Positions 41,580 to 51,526 are shown, counted from the first letter of the stretch. The stretch is 64,000 bases of DNA from Clostridia bacterium (GCA_017464805.1 JAFTYE010000008.1:1-64000), one strand, 5' to 3'. Numbers and translations: made by a program. Notes: generated from the sequence alone by a model not told the origin.

Positions 41580-42266
41580 TTATAAGATTCCGAACAGGAT
41601 AAAGCCGATGGTATTGATCGCAAAATTGGCAAACATGTGGACAAGCCAGGATGGATAGATATTGCCAAGCTTATCGTTTAAGAAGTTGAAGATGCCGCCG
41701 CCAACGAACAGGCCGAGCATGGAGAGCAGATAGATCCACGGATTGAACCAGCCGCTGGTGATGCCCACATGGTAAAGAGCAAACGTCGCGGCACTGAACA
41801 CGTAGGCAAAAGTGCGCCCAACCTCTTGCTTCAAAACCAAAAAGGCAAAGCCTCGAAAGAAAAATTCCTCAAGCAGCGAGTTAACAAAGGAAATATAGAT
41901 CGCCACAAAAAGAAAATTATCGGCGTTCACACCAATCCCCGAGGTAAGCGAGTCCTTGATGCCTGAAAAGTCAATAAAGGAACGCAGGGCGAAGTAGGCC
42001 CCAAGGATCACCGCAAAGACGGCCAGTCCGAGCGAAAGGGCGAGCAGAAAGCCCTTTTTCTTCGGAACGAACAGCTGTTTCAAGTAGGTACTTTTTTCCT
42101 TCCATACGGCAAAGTAGACAAGCGGGACAAAAAGAAACAACACGATCTTGATCGCGGATTTATACACGTAAGGGGGCGAGATGACACCGTCCACCACGCA
42201 CATCAAGAGGGTGGAAAGAATCACCGACAAAATGGCGTAGACTTTAGCAGATATTATCTTTTTCAT
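41580..42266 (-). CDS. CPBP-family intramembrane protease
   Basis: A 228-residue protein with about six to seven predicted membrane helices and the family motifs: EEFFFRGF near 133-140, ALYHVG near 162 and a third motif with His (LVHMFANF) near 208. CPBP (Abi, Rce1-like) proteins are membrane glutamic-type proteases with roles in bacteriocin self-protection or lipoprotein processing. It starts 2 bases after the esterase stop, so the two are cotranscribed. Confidence 0.88.
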   Translation of the reverse strand: MKKIISAKVYAILSVILSTLLMCVVDGVISPPYVYKSAIKIVLFLFVPLVYFAVWKEKSTYLKQLFVPKKKGFLLALSLGLAVFAVILGAYFALRSFIDFSGIKDSLTSGIGVNADNFLFVAIYISFVNSLLEEFFFRGFAFLVLKQEVGRTFAYVFSAATFALYHVGITSGWFNPWIYLLSMLGLFVGGGIFNFLNDKLGNIYPSWLVHMFANFAINTIGFILFGIL

Positions 42267-42268
42267 AT

Positions 42269-43393
42269 TTATGAAAAATCGAATATCAGCGGCTCGTTCG
42301 GATACGGATCGACTTGCAGATGTTCTGCGGTCGACAGACCGTGCATGGCGCGGTACATAAAGTCGACAAATTGCTCAAAATCCGGGAGCTTATGGCGGTG
42401 CTTGCCGTGGCGGAACCATGCGGCGGCGTGATCCTCATAGCCTAGATAGCGGTAGCAGGCGCGCACGGCCATATAGGTCTGGCGGCTACCGTTGGGGTTG
42501 ATCCAATAGTCCTGCATGCCCTCGCATTGCAGATAATAGCGGGGCGCAATCAGTGCACCGAAATAGTGCATATCGTAGGGCAGATCCTCGGCGTGGCCCT
42601 CGTAATTCCAAAGCTCCTTGCCCATCCAATGGGGGAAGGCGCGCAGCATATCCTCGAGCAGCTCGGTGCGGCCACCTTCGTCCCCCATCTCGGACAGGGT
42701 GTAGCGATAAGCGGCACAGCCGTGCGTGCCGCTGTTGTTGGGACAAACATAGCGGAATCGCTCATCGGCCGTGGCAGCGAGCAGAACGGTCTTGCCGCCG
42801 CGGGAGTGACCCGTGATGCCGACGTTTTCAGTATCGACAAAGGGGAGCTGCGAGAGCGCGTCAAGAGCGACTGAATAGCCCCACGCCCAGGCGGAGATGG
42901 CGGTAAAATCCTTCTCCTCCGGGTAAATATCATAGATACCGCCCTCACGGACGCCCGGGATATCGTTCGCGATCTCAAGGCGGTTAAAAGTGGCCACCAG
43001 GAAGCCGCGCTTTTGTGCGTATTCGATGGTGTCGCTTTCAAGGTTGGGGTAACAGCCGTCACCCGTCAGCAATACGGGCAGGGGCTTCCCTTCCTTTTTA
43101 TCGATTAGGGCGATTTTCTGCGGCTCGGAGATATGCAGGGAGAGCATAAAGGTCAGCTGCTTGTCCTTTGTACCGGCATGAATGCGATACCAATGGTGGA
43201 GAGCATGACGCACGTAGGCGAGCGGCTCGACCCGCACGACCTCGGGCTTCGGTGGCATTCCGCCGTATTCCATGCGAATGACTTTTTCGCGGATCGCATC
43301 ACGGCACTGCCACCACTCCTCGGGGCTCATGCGTGTACCATCCTCGCGCAGAAAGGGGTCGGGCATTTTTCCAAGAACCTTTATTTGACTCAT
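42269..43393 (-). CDS. Alpha/beta hydrolase related to CE15 glucuronyl esterases
   Basis: A 374-residue esterase-like protein without signal peptide. The nucleophile elbow GHSRGGK near 194-200 resembles the G-C-S-R-x-G-K motif of 4-O-methyl-glucuronoyl methylesterases; a downstream W-x-x-P-H-W region and R-H-G-K-H with His near 345 fit the remaining triad. A role on plant cell-wall sugars would suit a gut organism, but the missing export signal suggests an intracellular substrate. It follows cca by 21 bases. Confidence 0.75.
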   Translation of the reverse strand: MSQIKVLGKMPDPFLREDGTRMSPEEWWQCRDAIREKVIRMEYGGMPPKPEVVRVEPLAYVRHALHHWYRIHAGTKDKQLTFMLSLHISEPQKIALIDKKEGKPLPVLLTGDGCYPNLESDTIEYAQKRGFLVATFNRLEIANDIPGVREGGIYDIYPEEKDFTAISAWAWGYSVALDALSQLPFVDTENVGITGHSRGGKTVLLAATADERFRYVCPNNSGTHGCAAYRYTLSEMGDEGGRTELLEDMLRAFPHWMGKELWNYEGHAEDLPYDMHYFGALIAPRYYLQCEGMQDYWINPNGSRQTYMAVRACYRYLGYEDHAAAWFRHGKHRHKLPDFEQFVDFMYRAMHGLSTAEHLQVDPYPNEPLIFDFS

Positions 43394-43414
43394 GATCCTC
43401 TACCTCTTTTATGA

Positions 43415-44683
43415 TTATTTGAGCTCGTCCTGTGCGTAAGCAAGCAGGGCGGTTTTTTCATTCTTCACGCGGCCGTCCGCCACGGCGGCAAGCAGGGCAC
43501 GCAGGGTAAGTCCCAGCTCCTTACCTGCCGAGAAGCCGAGGGCGATCAGATCACCTCCGCGCACGGCAAGGTCGGACACCGAAGAGCATTCCCCCTCCTC
43601 CTCGAGCAGGGCGCGGACAATCGATTTTGCAAGTACCTGTTCTTCTCCGCTTTCTCCGTCCACGAGCCTTGCGGAACGGCGGATGTCGAGAAGAAGCAGG
43701 GCATCCTCTCCGCCAAGGCTCGAAAGGAAGCGGCGTGCTGCGCGAATATTGGCGTGGCAGGGGTCATTTCGGTGGGAAAGCAGCTTTGTCACGCGGTCGC
43801 GCGTGCGGTGGTCAAACCGAAGTGCATCCATTTGCGCGGCGGCTTGCTCCGTGCGGACAAAGGGAGACAGAAACACGGTGTAGCGCGCAACGGGGGTTTT
43901 GGGCACATGCGAGAGCCACGCACCGAGGCGGGAAAGTGCATGTTCGGCAGGATCGTCACCTGCCAAAAGCCATTCATACCAGCGCGGGAACAGAACAGCA
44001 AGGATATCGGCGAATTCCGAAAGCACGGCGGAGGCGTGATCGCCAAGGAGCAGCTTAGTCAGCTCCTCGCGCACGCGCTCGGCCGACACACGCAAAAGCA
44101 GAGGCGCGGCCTCACGGGCTGCGGCGGCGGTTTCTTCTTCGAGCAAAAAGCCGAGGGTGGCCGAGAAGCGCAGAGCGCGCAGGATTCGAAGTGCGTCCTC
44201 ACGGAAACGGCGGCGCGGGTCGCCCACGGCGCGTAAAACTCGTTTTTCGAGATCCTCACAACCGCCAAAATAGTCGCACAGACCCTTTTCGGGGTGGTAG
44301 GCGATGGCATTGACGGTGAAGTCGCGACGGGCAACATCCTCCTGCAGGCTGGCGGTGTAGCGCACCTCGGTTGGGTGGCGGCTATCCCGGTAATCACCGT
44401 CCACCCGGTAGGTGGTAATCTCAAAGGGAGTGCCGTCCACAATCACGGTAACGGTGCCGTGGCGGATGCCCGTATCCACGGTGCGGTAGCCCGCAAAGAC
44501 GCTGTGCATTTCCTCGGGGGTGGCAGAGGTGGTCATATCGTAGTCGCCGGGGGTGGTGCCGCGCAGCATATCGCGCACGCAACCGCCAACGAGGAAGACC
44601 TCGTATCCCGCTCTGTCCAGCCTTGCCATGATCTCTCTCACGGCAGGTGGAAGGTCAAAGGTAACGAAGCGTTCGGCTTCCAT
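43415..44683 (-). CDS. cca: CCA tRNA nucleotidyltransferase
   Basis: Adds or repairs the 3' CCA of tRNA (422 aa). The N-terminal nucleotidyltransferase head has FLVGGCVRDML near 27-37 and GDYDMTT (metal-binding Asp pair) near 43-49; the neck has RRFREDALRILRALRFSATLGF, the RNA-binding signature. The C-terminal part is helical with several His/Asp but no clear HD quartet. The ATG at 44683 is the first one compatible with homologues; the AGG upstream is 14 bases away, a rather long spacing. It lies 58 bases after murC. Confidence 0.93.
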   Translation of the reverse strand: MEAERFVTFDLPPAVREIMARLDRAGYEVFLVGGCVRDMLRGTTPGDYDMTTSATPEEMHSVFAGYRTVDTGIRHGTVTVIVDGTPFEITTYRVDGDYRDSRHPTEVRYTASLQEDVARRDFTVNAIAYHPEKGLCDYFGGCEDLEKRVLRAVGDPRRRFREDALRILRALRFSATLGFLLEEETAAAAREAAPLLLRVSAERVREELTKLLLGDHASAVLSEFADILAVLFPRWYEWLLAGDDPAEHALSRLGAWLSHVPKTPVARYTVFLSPFVRTEQAAAQMDALRFDHRTRDRVTKLLSHRNDPCHANIRAARRFLSSLGGEDALLLLDIRRSARLVDGESGEEQVLAKSIVRALLEEEGECSSVSDLAVRGGDLIALGFSAGKELGLTLRALLAAVADGRVKNEKTALLAYAQDELK

Positions 44684-44741
44684 CTGACGATCACCATCCT
44701 TTCTTTCCTTGATTGTAGCATAATTCAAGAAAAAAAACAAG

Positions 44742-46133
44742 TCAAAGGAGCGAAAATATCCGATGAATATCTCCTGCCCCCATGATCACGGCGAGGTCAC
44801 CGTCCCACGCCTCTTTGTCAAGGATCCGCACGGCGGTCGGCAAATCGGCAGCATAGACACCGCGTGAGATGGAATTGGCCAACACCTCGGAGGATACCCC
44901 GCTTTCGTTCCGCTCACGCGCGGCATAGATATCCGCAAGAATCACCCGATCCGCCGCCGAAAGGGCATCGGCAAAGTCACAGAAAAAGGAGGCGGTGCGG
45001 CTGTAGGTATGTGGCTGAAAAAGACAAAAGAGGCGGCCGCCCGTTTTCGCCGTGACGCGGCGCAGGGCGGCAAGCGAGGCACGGATCTCGGTGGGGTGAT
45101 GCGCGTAATCAGCGTAAAGGCGAACACCGCGCCGCATTCCCTTTTCCTCCAAGCGCATCGGAGTTCCCGTAAAATCACAAAGAGCCTTGACCGACACAGA
45201 GGGATCGATGCCGCAAGCAAGCGCGGCCGCACAAGCGGCAAGGGCATTTTGTACATTATGCTCGCCGAGCAGCTTTAATTGTGCTCTGCCCTGTTTTTTC
45301 TCCCCAATGTAGAGATCGAACGTGGGAGCGCCTTGGTCATTGTCGAAATTTTCAGCACGCACAAACGCCTCTTTTTCTGTCCCGAAGGTGAACACCTCAC
45401 TTCCCTGCGGAGGCGAAAGCGGCACGCGTGTGGGGGCGGTCGGCAGAATAACGGATGCCGCGCCTTGCATGAAAGCGATAAAGGAACGACGCACGTCCGA
45501 TTCCGTGCGAAAATAGTCGGTATGCTCCAGTTCTGCGTTTAGCACTACCGCGACGGTGGGATCAAGGCAGAGAAAAGAATCGCGGTATTCGCAGGCCTCG
45601 GCCAAAAAGATATCTCCTTTTCCTTGCAAAAAGGCTGCACCGCCCGCCGAAAGCGGCGCGCCCGACACAACGGTCGGATCCTTCCCTGCCGCCTGCAAAA
45701 CAGCGGCCAGCATGGCGGTGACCGTGCTTTTACCGTGCATGCCCGCTACTGCCACTCGCGTGGGGGCTTCCCCCATCAGGTAACCGAGAATATCCGCACG
45801 GGAGAAGCAGGGGATACCCGCCTGTTGTGCGGCGACCAGCTCGGGAGATTCGGGGGATACGGCAAGGGTGTAGACGAGTGCGTCACACCCCGCGACGTGC
45901 GCAGCGGAATGTCCCGTATAGAGGGGAATACCGTGCGCTGCAAGACCGGCGACCACGGCAGGGGAGGGAGAACGGTCGGTACCGATGACGGTATGCCCGC
46001 GCGATGTCATCATGATGGCGAGGGCGTGCATCCCGATTCCACCGATTCCGACAAAAAGCAGCTTTCTCGGACGGCCAAAAACCGCCTGCATCCTGCTTTT
46101 TTGCGTAAACGTGTTGGACAGCGACATAATCAT
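44742..46133 (-). CDS. murC: UDP-N-acetylmuramate--L-alanine ligase
   Basis: First Mur ligase of the peptidoglycan stem peptide (463 aa). N-terminal UDP-binding FVGIGGIGMHALA near 27-39, ATP loop GMHGKST at 131-137, the E-A-C-E-Y-R region near 200 and DYAHHPTEI near 345 are all present. The ATG at 46133, 8 bases after GAGG, fits better than the start at 46181. First of a leftward run murC-cca-esterase-CPBP. Confidence 0.96.
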   Translation of the reverse strand: MIMSLSNTFTQKSRMQAVFGRPRKLLFVGIGGIGMHALAIMMTSRGHTVIGTDRSPSPAVVAGLAAHGIPLYTGHSAAHVAGCDALVYTLAVSPESPELVAAQQAGIPCFSRADILGYLMGEAPTRVAVAGMHGKSTVTAMLAAVLQAAGKDPTVVSGAPLSAGGAAFLQGKGDIFLAEACEYRDSFLCLDPTVAVVLNAELEHTDYFRTESDVRRSFIAFMQGAASVILPTAPTRVPLSPPQGSEVFTFGTEKEAFVRAENFDNDQGAPTFDLYIGEKKQGRAQLKLLGEHNVQNALAACAAALACGIDPSVSVKALCDFTGTPMRLEEKGMRRGVRLYADYAHHPTEIRASLAALRRVTAKTGGRLFCLFQPHTYSRTASFFCDFADALSAADRVILADIYAARERNESGVSSEVLANSISRGVYAADLPTAVRILDKEAWDGDLAVIMGAGDIHRIFSLL

Positions 46134-46276
46134 CACATTTTCCTCACATACTTGTAAAAGATTGTCTTTAATATGTTTCAAAAATAATCATTTTTGTGTA
46201 GGATTCTGTACATATTTTTCCATTATACTGTTATCTGTCAGCAAACAAAACTTATGCGACGAGGGAGGACAAGCCT

Positions 46277-46588
46277 ATGCAAATCACAGATATCAAAATC
46301 AGAAAGTTCTTTGAGGACGGCCCGATGAAGGCGGTAGTTTCCGTCACCTTCAACGATGCGCTCGCCGTTCACGACATCAAGGTCATTCACGCACGTGATC
46401 GCTTTTTTATCGTTATGCCCAGCCGTAAAAATCCCGATGGCACCTATCGGGACATCGTGCACCCCATCAACTCCGAATTCCGAGCCGCGCTGGAGGAGGC
46501 GGTCATCGATGCCTACCACGTCCAGCTTGCCGCACAGGAGGCCGAGGAAAAGCAGGAAAGCTTACAGGCAGAGGGTGTTCTGCTGTAA
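46277..46588 (+). CDS. spoVG: SpoVG family regulator
   Basis: SpoVG (103 aa), a small RNA/DNA-binding regulator of septation and sporulation in Firmicutes, also kept by non-sporulators. The N-terminal ITDIKIRKF, a VTFNDALAVHDIKVI strand-helix and IVMPSRKNPDGTYRDIVHPI are characteristic; the acidic C-terminal helix varies. GGGAGG precedes the ATG. Upstream at 46200-46205 AGGATT resembles a sigma-H -35 box, but no GAAT -10 box is found at the right distance; a TATACT lies at 46224-46229. Confidence 0.95.
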   Translation: MQITDIKIRKFFEDGPMKAVVSVTFNDALAVHDIKVIHARDRFFIVMPSRKNPDGTYRDIVHPINSEFRAALEEAVIDAYHVQLAAQEAEEKQESLQAEGVLL

Positions 46589-46627
46589 AGGCCATATAGG
46601 GCAAGCACAAGAAAAAACGCTCACATA

Positions 46628-46657
46628 CCCCACCGCCCGGCGGTGGGGCTTTCTTTT
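46628..46657 (+). terminator. Terminator of spoVG
   Basis: A 9-bp GC-rich stem (46628-46636 with 46640-46648) followed by CTTTCTTTT, 40 bases after the spoVG stop. Confidence 0.65.
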
Positions 46658-46681
46658 CCCCCACGAAAGGAGAACGAACCT

Positions 46682-48772
46682 ATGAATATCCTCATGCTCA
46701 CCGATCGCCTTGCCATCGGCGGGGCGGAAACGCATATTTACGAGTTATCCCGCGCACTGCGGGGGGCGGGACACACCGTCAAGCTTGCCGCCGCAGAGGG
46801 CGCGTTTTCCGCGCGACTGCGGCGGGAGGGATTTTCGGTCTACTCCCTGCCCCTTGCGGACAAGCGACCACGGGAGCTTTTGCACGCGCGGCGCGGGCTT
46901 TTTCGACTGTTGCAAAGCGGGCACTTTGACATAGTGCACGCGCACGCGCGGCTGCCTGCTTTTCTGGTCGCGCCGCTTTGCCGCCGGTGCGGCATTCCCC
47001 TCGTATGCACGGCGCATTGGGTTTTTGATCCGCACGGATGGCGAGGGCACTTCAGCGAGTGGGGAGAGCGGAGCTTCGCTGTCAGCGAGGACATTAAAGC
47101 TTATCTTGTGCGGGAGTACGGAATACCGCCCGCGCATATTACGGTGATCGAGAACGGCATCGACACCGAAGCATTCGCACCGATGCGGCGAAAGAACGGC
47201 GGGCAGCTTCTGCACATCAGCCGTCTGGACACGGGACGCGCTTCCTGTGCTGAGGCACTTGTCGGGTGTGCCGAGGAGCTGGCAGGGAGCGGGTTGTGCC
47301 GTTCCTTGACGATCGTGGGGGACGGTGACCGTTTTTCCTCGATCTGTGCAGATGCAGACGAGAAAAATCGCAAGATCGGCTTTGATTTCATCCATATGGT
47401 GGGGGCCGTGACCGACGTGCGGCCTTTTTTGTACGAGGCGGATCTGTTCGTGGGGGTATCCCGCGCGGCGTTGGAGGCGATGGCAACCGCTCTCCCTGTG
47501 ATCCTTGCAGGGGATGAGGGGTATCTTTCCCTGCTTACTGAGGAAACCAAGAATGCGGCCATCGAAAGCAATCTTTGCTGTCGCGGTACACTTCCGCTTT
47601 CCCCCGAGCGCCTTGTCTCGGATATTCTCGCCGCCCTTGCCTCGCCGCGGCTGCGCTCACTTGGCGAATGGGGGGCGGCCTTGGTCGGGGAACGGTACGG
47701 GATCGGGCGAATGGCCGATAAGACTGTGGCCGTTTACCGTGAGGCGACGAAAAAGCGTCCGCGCATAACGATATGCGGCTACTTTGGAAAGCAGAACACG
47801 GGGGATGATGCGGCACTCGCATTTCTTTGCAAGCGACTGACGAGCGAGGGCTTTTCGGATATATGTATTCTCGGCAATCGGGAGCAGGGGGGACAACACC
47901 CAATCCGCGGGCGGTGGGCGGCATTCTCGCCCAACCTGTTTTCGCAGGGAGGCATCTTTATTCTGGGCGGGGGAAATCTGCTCCAAAACGAAACGAGCAA
48001 CCGTTCCCTTTTCTATTATACGCACCTGTTCCGCCGCGCGAAACAGGCGGGTATGAAAACGGTGGTGCTGGGCGGTATCGGAAAATTGAACACGCACGGG
48101 GAGTGCACGGTACGGCGCGCGCTAGCCTCGGCGGACGGATTTCTGATGCGAACGCCGCGCGACGTGACCGCGGCAACGGAGCTTTCGGGCGGCGCGCGCC
48201 CTGTGCGTCTCCTATCGGACGGCGCACTATGGTTGGAAGCAAAAAATGATTCAAAATTCGTTCTGCCGCAAAATAATGCCGTTCTTTTTGCATTACGAGG
48301 GAGTGAGAGATCGTGGGAAACGGCCAAAAGGCTCGCGCAGCGGCTCTATCGAGAGTGGAGACTTACCCCTGTTTTTGCAGTGATGCAGGCAGGGAGGGAC
48401 GAGGTGAACGAGATGGCGAGGGACATCCCCGCGGCGCGTATGCTTCCCCATCTGCCGCCCGAGGAGTTGGTTTCGGTGATGCGATCCTGTCGGATAGTGG
48501 TGGGCGATCGCCTGCACGCGCTGATTCTTGCGGCGGTGGCGGGGATACCCGCCGTGGGGATCTCGGATGACGGAAAGATCGACGCCTTTTGCGACTTTTG
48601 TGACTCGGTCGGCGGCGGCAAGCGGATCACGGCTGTTCCGTTTACCGAAGAAGGGGTGCTTGCGGCGGTCGGGGGCGCCCTTTCCCTGCCTCCCTCAGAC
48701 GGTGCACTGCTCGCGCAACTTCGGCAGTCGTGGGAGAATTTTTCTTTTGCGGATTTTTTTGCCTTGCTTTGA
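46682..48772 (+). CDS. Fusion: GT4 glycosyltransferase + CsaB-like polysaccharide pyruvyl transferase
   Basis: A 696-residue two-domain protein. Residues 1 to about 350 are a GT-B glycosyltransferase (GT4): the start LTDRLAIGGAETHIYEL, HAHARLPAF, VIENGID and the later E-A-M-A-T-A-L-P-V-I donor-site motif. From about 358 a pyruvyl transferase domain begins with I-T-I-C-G-Y-F-G-K-Q-N-T-G-D-D and includes a GGGNLLQ loop and VVGDRLHALILA. CsaB-type enzymes add pyruvate to cell-wall glycans that anchor S-layer proteins. The fusion suggests one protein both builds and pyruvylates a surface glycan. AAAGGAG precedes the ATG. No break is seen in the frame. Confidence 0.88.
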   Translation: MNILMLTDRLAIGGAETHIYELSRALRGAGHTVKLAAAEGAFSARLRREGFSVYSLPLADKRPRELLHARRGLFRLLQSGHFDIVHAHARLPAFLVAPLCRRCGIPLVCTAHWVFDPHGWRGHFSEWGERSFAVSEDIKAYLVREYGIPPAHITVIENGIDTEAFAPMRRKNGGQLLHISRLDTGRASCAEALVGCAEELAGSGLCRSLTIVGDGDRFSSICADADEKNRKIGFDFIHMVGAVTDVRPFLYEADLFVGVSRAALEAMATALPVILAGDEGYLSLLTEETKNAAIESNLCCRGTLPLSPERLVSDILAALASPRLRSLGEWGAALVGERYGIGRMADKTVAVYREATKKRPRITICGYFGKQNTGDDAALAFLCKRLTSEGFSDICILGNREQGGQHPIRGRWAAFSPNLFSQGGIFILGGGNLLQNETSNRSLFYYTHLFRRAKQAGMKTVVLGGIGKLNTHGECTVRRALASADGFLMRTPRDVTAATELSGGARPVRLLSDGALWLEAKNDSKFVLPQNNAVLFALRGSERSWETAKRLAQRLYREWRLTPVFAVMQAGRDEVNEMARDIPAARMLPHLPPEELVSVMRSCRIVVGDRLHALILAAVAGIPAVGISDDGKIDAFCDFCDSVGGGKRITAVPFTEEGVLAAVGGALSLPPSDGALLAQLRQSWENFSFADFFALL

Positions 48773-48815
48773 TTGCGTGCGTGTGGTATAATGGTCCTAA
48801 AAAGGGAGGCGCGAC

Positions 48816-49778
48816 ATGGCAAGCTACGTGTTGACTGGGGCATCGGGTCATATTGGCAACAATATGGCGCGAAGCATAAAAAGGATGGATCCCGAGGCAT
48901 CTATGACCGCACTTTCCCGTCGCGAGATTGGGCGGGAGCTGGCGGGGGTCAGCTGCCGTGTGGTGGTCGGGGACCTCTTTGACACTGATTTTTTGAGAGA
49001 TAACATCGGGCAGAACGATATTGTGATTCACATGGCGGGATATATCGATCTGACCGATAAGCACCCCGAGGAAACCTACCGTGTGAACGTAGAGCTGACA
49101 CGCATCCTGACCGACGTATGCGAATCGGTGGGCGTTCGCCGCTATATTTATATGGGCAGCGTGGACGGCCTTTCCCGCCCCGAAGAGGACGGTGAGATTG
49201 CTGAGCCGAGCGTCTTTGACCCTGATGGGATCAAGGGGCATTACGGCAAGAGCAAGGCCATGGCCATGCAGTACGTGGCCGAAAAGGCGGCCGCCTGTCC
49301 CGATTTTTCCTGCGCGATGGTCCTACCGTCCGCGGTGATCGGGGAGAACGATTTCCGCCCGTCGGCGGCGGGGGGTGTGATTCGCTCCGTGCTGCGCGGC
49401 GGGGCGGAGTTCGGTATTCGCGGCGGCTACAACTTTGTAGATGTTGAGGACGTTTGTGCCGCTACCTACACACTATGCCATAACGACGAGCGCGGCATGT
49501 TTATTCTCTCGGGCGAGAATGTGAGTGTTGCGGAGCTTTACCGCGCCATCAACCAAAAAAAGGGCTACCGCCGCCCTGTCATATTGCTACCTGTATGGCT
49601 TGTGCGCCTGTTTTTGCCCTTTGTGCGCGTGCTGAATAAGATCACCCTGAAGGCACTGACCGACCCACACAAATATTCTTGCGCCCGCGCGAGAGAGCGT
49701 CTTGGGTACGATCCTACCCCGTTCTCCAAAACATTGGATAAGACCATTGCGTTTTTTGAGGGGGAAAGAAAAAAATAA
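48816..49778 (+). CDS. Extended SDR NAD-dependent epimerase/dehydratase-like protein
   Basis: A 320-residue Rossmann enzyme. The cofactor loop is GASGHIG (8-14), the catalytic Tyr-x3-Lys lies in GHYGKSKAM near 150 and a S-V-D-G motif near 124 supplies the Ser/Thr. The C-terminal half fits the 3-beta-HSD/epimerase group. A nucleotide-sugar or related substrate is likely given the neighbouring glycan gene, 43 bases upstream. Function not pinned down. Confidence 0.87.
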   Translation: MASYVLTGASGHIGNNMARSIKRMDPEASMTALSRREIGRELAGVSCRVVVGDLFDTDFLRDNIGQNDIVIHMAGYIDLTDKHPEETYRVNVELTRILTDVCESVGVRRYIYMGSVDGLSRPEEDGEIAEPSVFDPDGIKGHYGKSKAMAMQYVAEKAAACPDFSCAMVLPSAVIGENDFRPSAAGGVIRSVLRGGAEFGIRGGYNFVDVEDVCAATYTLCHNDERGMFILSGENVSVAELYRAINQKKGYRRPVILLPVWLVRLFLPFVRVLNKITLKALTDPHKYSCARARERLGYDPTPFSKTLDKTIAFFEGERKK

Positions 49779-49780
49779 AC

Positions 49781-49828
49781 GGCGGAGCAGCTCCGCCATA
49801 AAAAAGCACCTGCGATGCAGGTGCTTTT
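49781..49828. terminator. Double hairpin terminator between SDR and PFL genes
   Basis: A 7-bp GGCGGAG/CTCCGCC hairpin (49781-49797) is followed by a 12-bp stem (49802-49813 with 49817-49828) that has A- and T-runs on both sides. The second serves both convergent units. Confidence 0.88.
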
Positions 49829-49839
49829 CTTGTTTCTTT

Positions 49840-51198
49840 TTAGTTCTTCAAGCTATGGATCGGGGCGGGGATTCTGCCGCCGCGGGAAATGAAGCGCGCG
49901 GGGGAGTTGGTGTTCAGGCGCATGACGGGCGCGTGGCCGAGCAGGCCGCCGAAGTCCACATCCTCACCAAGCTTTTTGCCGATGGCGGGGATCACGCGCA
50001 CGGCGGTGGTCTTGGTGTTGGCCACACCGATGGAGATCTCGTCGGCGATGATGCCGCTGATGACCTCGGCGGGGGTATCTCCCGGAATGACGATCATATC
50101 CAGACCGACCGAGCAGACGGCGGTCATGGCCTCGAGCTTTTCGATGGTAAGCGCACCCGAGCGAACGGCATCGATCATGCCTGCATCCTCGGATACGGGG
50201 ATAAAGGCTCCCGACAATCCACCGACGTGCGAGGATGCCATCACGCCGCCCTTTTTGACGGCGTCGTTGAGCATGGCAAGCGCGGCGGTCGTGCCGTGTG
50301 CGCCACAGGATTCAAGACCCATTTCTTCAAGAATATGGGCGACCGAGTCACCGATCGCAGGGGTGGGAGCAAGCGAGAGGTCGATGATACCGAAGGGCAC
50401 GCCAAGACGTTTTGCCGCTTCGCTGGCGACCAACTGACCCACGCGAGTGATCTTAAAGGCGGTCTTTTTGATGATGTCCGCAAGAGCGGAGAGGTCACAG
50501 TCCCCTGCTCTGGCAATAGCGGAGCTGACCACACCGGGGCCGGACACGCCAACGTTGATGACAGTCTCCGGCTCGCCGATGCCGTGGAAGGCACCTGCCA
50601 TGAAGGGGTTATCCTCGGGCACGTTGGCAAAGACGACCAGCTTGGCGCAACCGATCGAGTTGCGGTCGGCGGTAAGCCGCGCAGCTTCCACGATCTTCTC
50701 TCCCATCAGGCGCACGGCATCCATATTGATGCCCGCCTTGGTCGAGGCGACATTGACAGAGGAGCAGACGATATCGGTTTCGGCAAGTGCCCGCGGCAGA
50801 ACCGCAAGCAAATTCTCGGCAGAGCGGGTAAAGCCCTTTTGCACGAGAGCGGAATAACCGCCGATAAAGTTGATGCCGACCTGCTTGGCGGCACGGTCAA
50901 GGGTATGGGCGAGTTTGAGATATCCGTCAGGTGAGATTGCGCCGCCGACAAGCGACACAGGCGTGACCGACACGCGGCGGTTGACGATCGGAATACCGTA
51001 GTCCTTTTCGATATCCGTGCCAACCTTCACAAGGTTTTCGGCAGTATGGGTGATTTTATCGTAGATACGGTCGCACAGGCGTCCCTCGTCATCCGACACG
51101 CAATCGTAGAGCGAGATGCCCATGGTGATGGTACGGATGTCCAGGTTTTCCTGGCGGATCATGTTGATGGTTTCTAAAATATCGGCTGTATTGAGCAT
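49840..51198 (-). CDS. PFL-family protein UPF0210 (DUF711)
   Basis: A 452-residue cytosolic protein of the UPF0210 family, distantly related in fold to glycyl radical enzymes (pyruvate formate-lyase) but without a C-terminal glycyl radical motif. Conserved stretches include [11 protein letters not shown] near 112, [10 protein letters not shown] near 217 and [14 protein letters not shown] near 280. Its partner ACT-domain gene precedes it by 22 bases, the usual pairing in Firmicutes. The biochemical role is unknown. Confidence 0.92.
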   Translation of the reverse strand: MLNTADILETINMIRQENLDIRTITMGISLYDCVSDDEGRLCDRIYDKITHTAENLVKVGTDIEKDYGIPIVNRRVSVTPVSLVGGAISPDGYLKLAHTLDRAAKQVGINFIGGYSALVQKGFTRSAENLLAVLPRALAETDIVCSSVNVASTKAGINMDAVRLMGEKIVEAARLTADRNSIGCAKLVVFANVPEDNPFMAGAFHGIGEPETVINVGVSGPGVVSSAIARAGDCDLSALADIIKKTAFKITRVGQLVASEAAKRLGVPFGIIDLSLAPTPAIGDSVAHILEEMGLESCGAHGTTAALAMLNDAVKKGGVMASSHVGGLSGAFIPVSEDAGMIDAVRSGALTIEKLEAMTAVCSVGLDMIVIPGDTPAEVISGIIADEISIGVANTKTTAVRVIPAIGKKLGEDVDFGGLLGHAPVMRLNTNSPARFISRGGRIPAPIHSLKN

Positions 51199-51220
51199 AG
51201 TGATTCTCCGTTAGGCTACC

Positions 51221-51490
51221 TCAAATGCGGTGCATACTGTTGAAGATATCTTCGTGCATGGTATGGATGACGAGCCCGCGCTCCTCACCGAGGGCGGCGA
51301 GCTTATCCACGAAGTCGGCAAATTTGATGGTCAGGCCCTCGATTTCCGCGAGCATAATCATGGCAAAATATTCGCCGATAACGCTTTGGGTGATGTCGCA
51401 GATATTGACACCGTATTCGGCGCAAACGCCGGACACGCCCGCGATGATGCCGACGGTATCACGTCCGGTAACGGTAATAACAGCTTTCAT
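51221..51490 (-). CDS. ACT-domain protein UPF0237
   Basis: An 89-residue single ACT domain: KAVITVTGRDTVGIIAGVS at the start and the N-I-x-D-I-T-Q helix entry near 30-36. UPF0237 proteins pair with UPF0210 proteins, perhaps sensing an amino acid. The ATG at 51490 follows GGAG by 6 bases; an in-frame start 4 codons upstream is less well placed. Confidence 0.94.
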   Translation of the reverse strand: MKAVITVTGRDTVGIIAGVSGVCAEYGVNICDITQSVIGEYFAMIMLAEIEGLTIKFADFVDKLAALGEERGLVIHTMHEDIFNSMHRI

Positions 51491-51526
51491 AATTTTCTCC
51501 ATTTCTTTGACTTATTTTGCGGCAGA

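Noticed and set aside
42527-42874. Plus-strand open frames opposite the CE15-like gene
   Set aside because: No ribosome sites or recognisable motifs; shadows of the esterase gene.
46196-46230. Sigma-H promoter for spoVG
   Set aside because: AGGATT matches the -35 element but there is no GAAT-type -10 at 11-12 bases; only a sigma-A-like TATACT is present, so the call is not safe.
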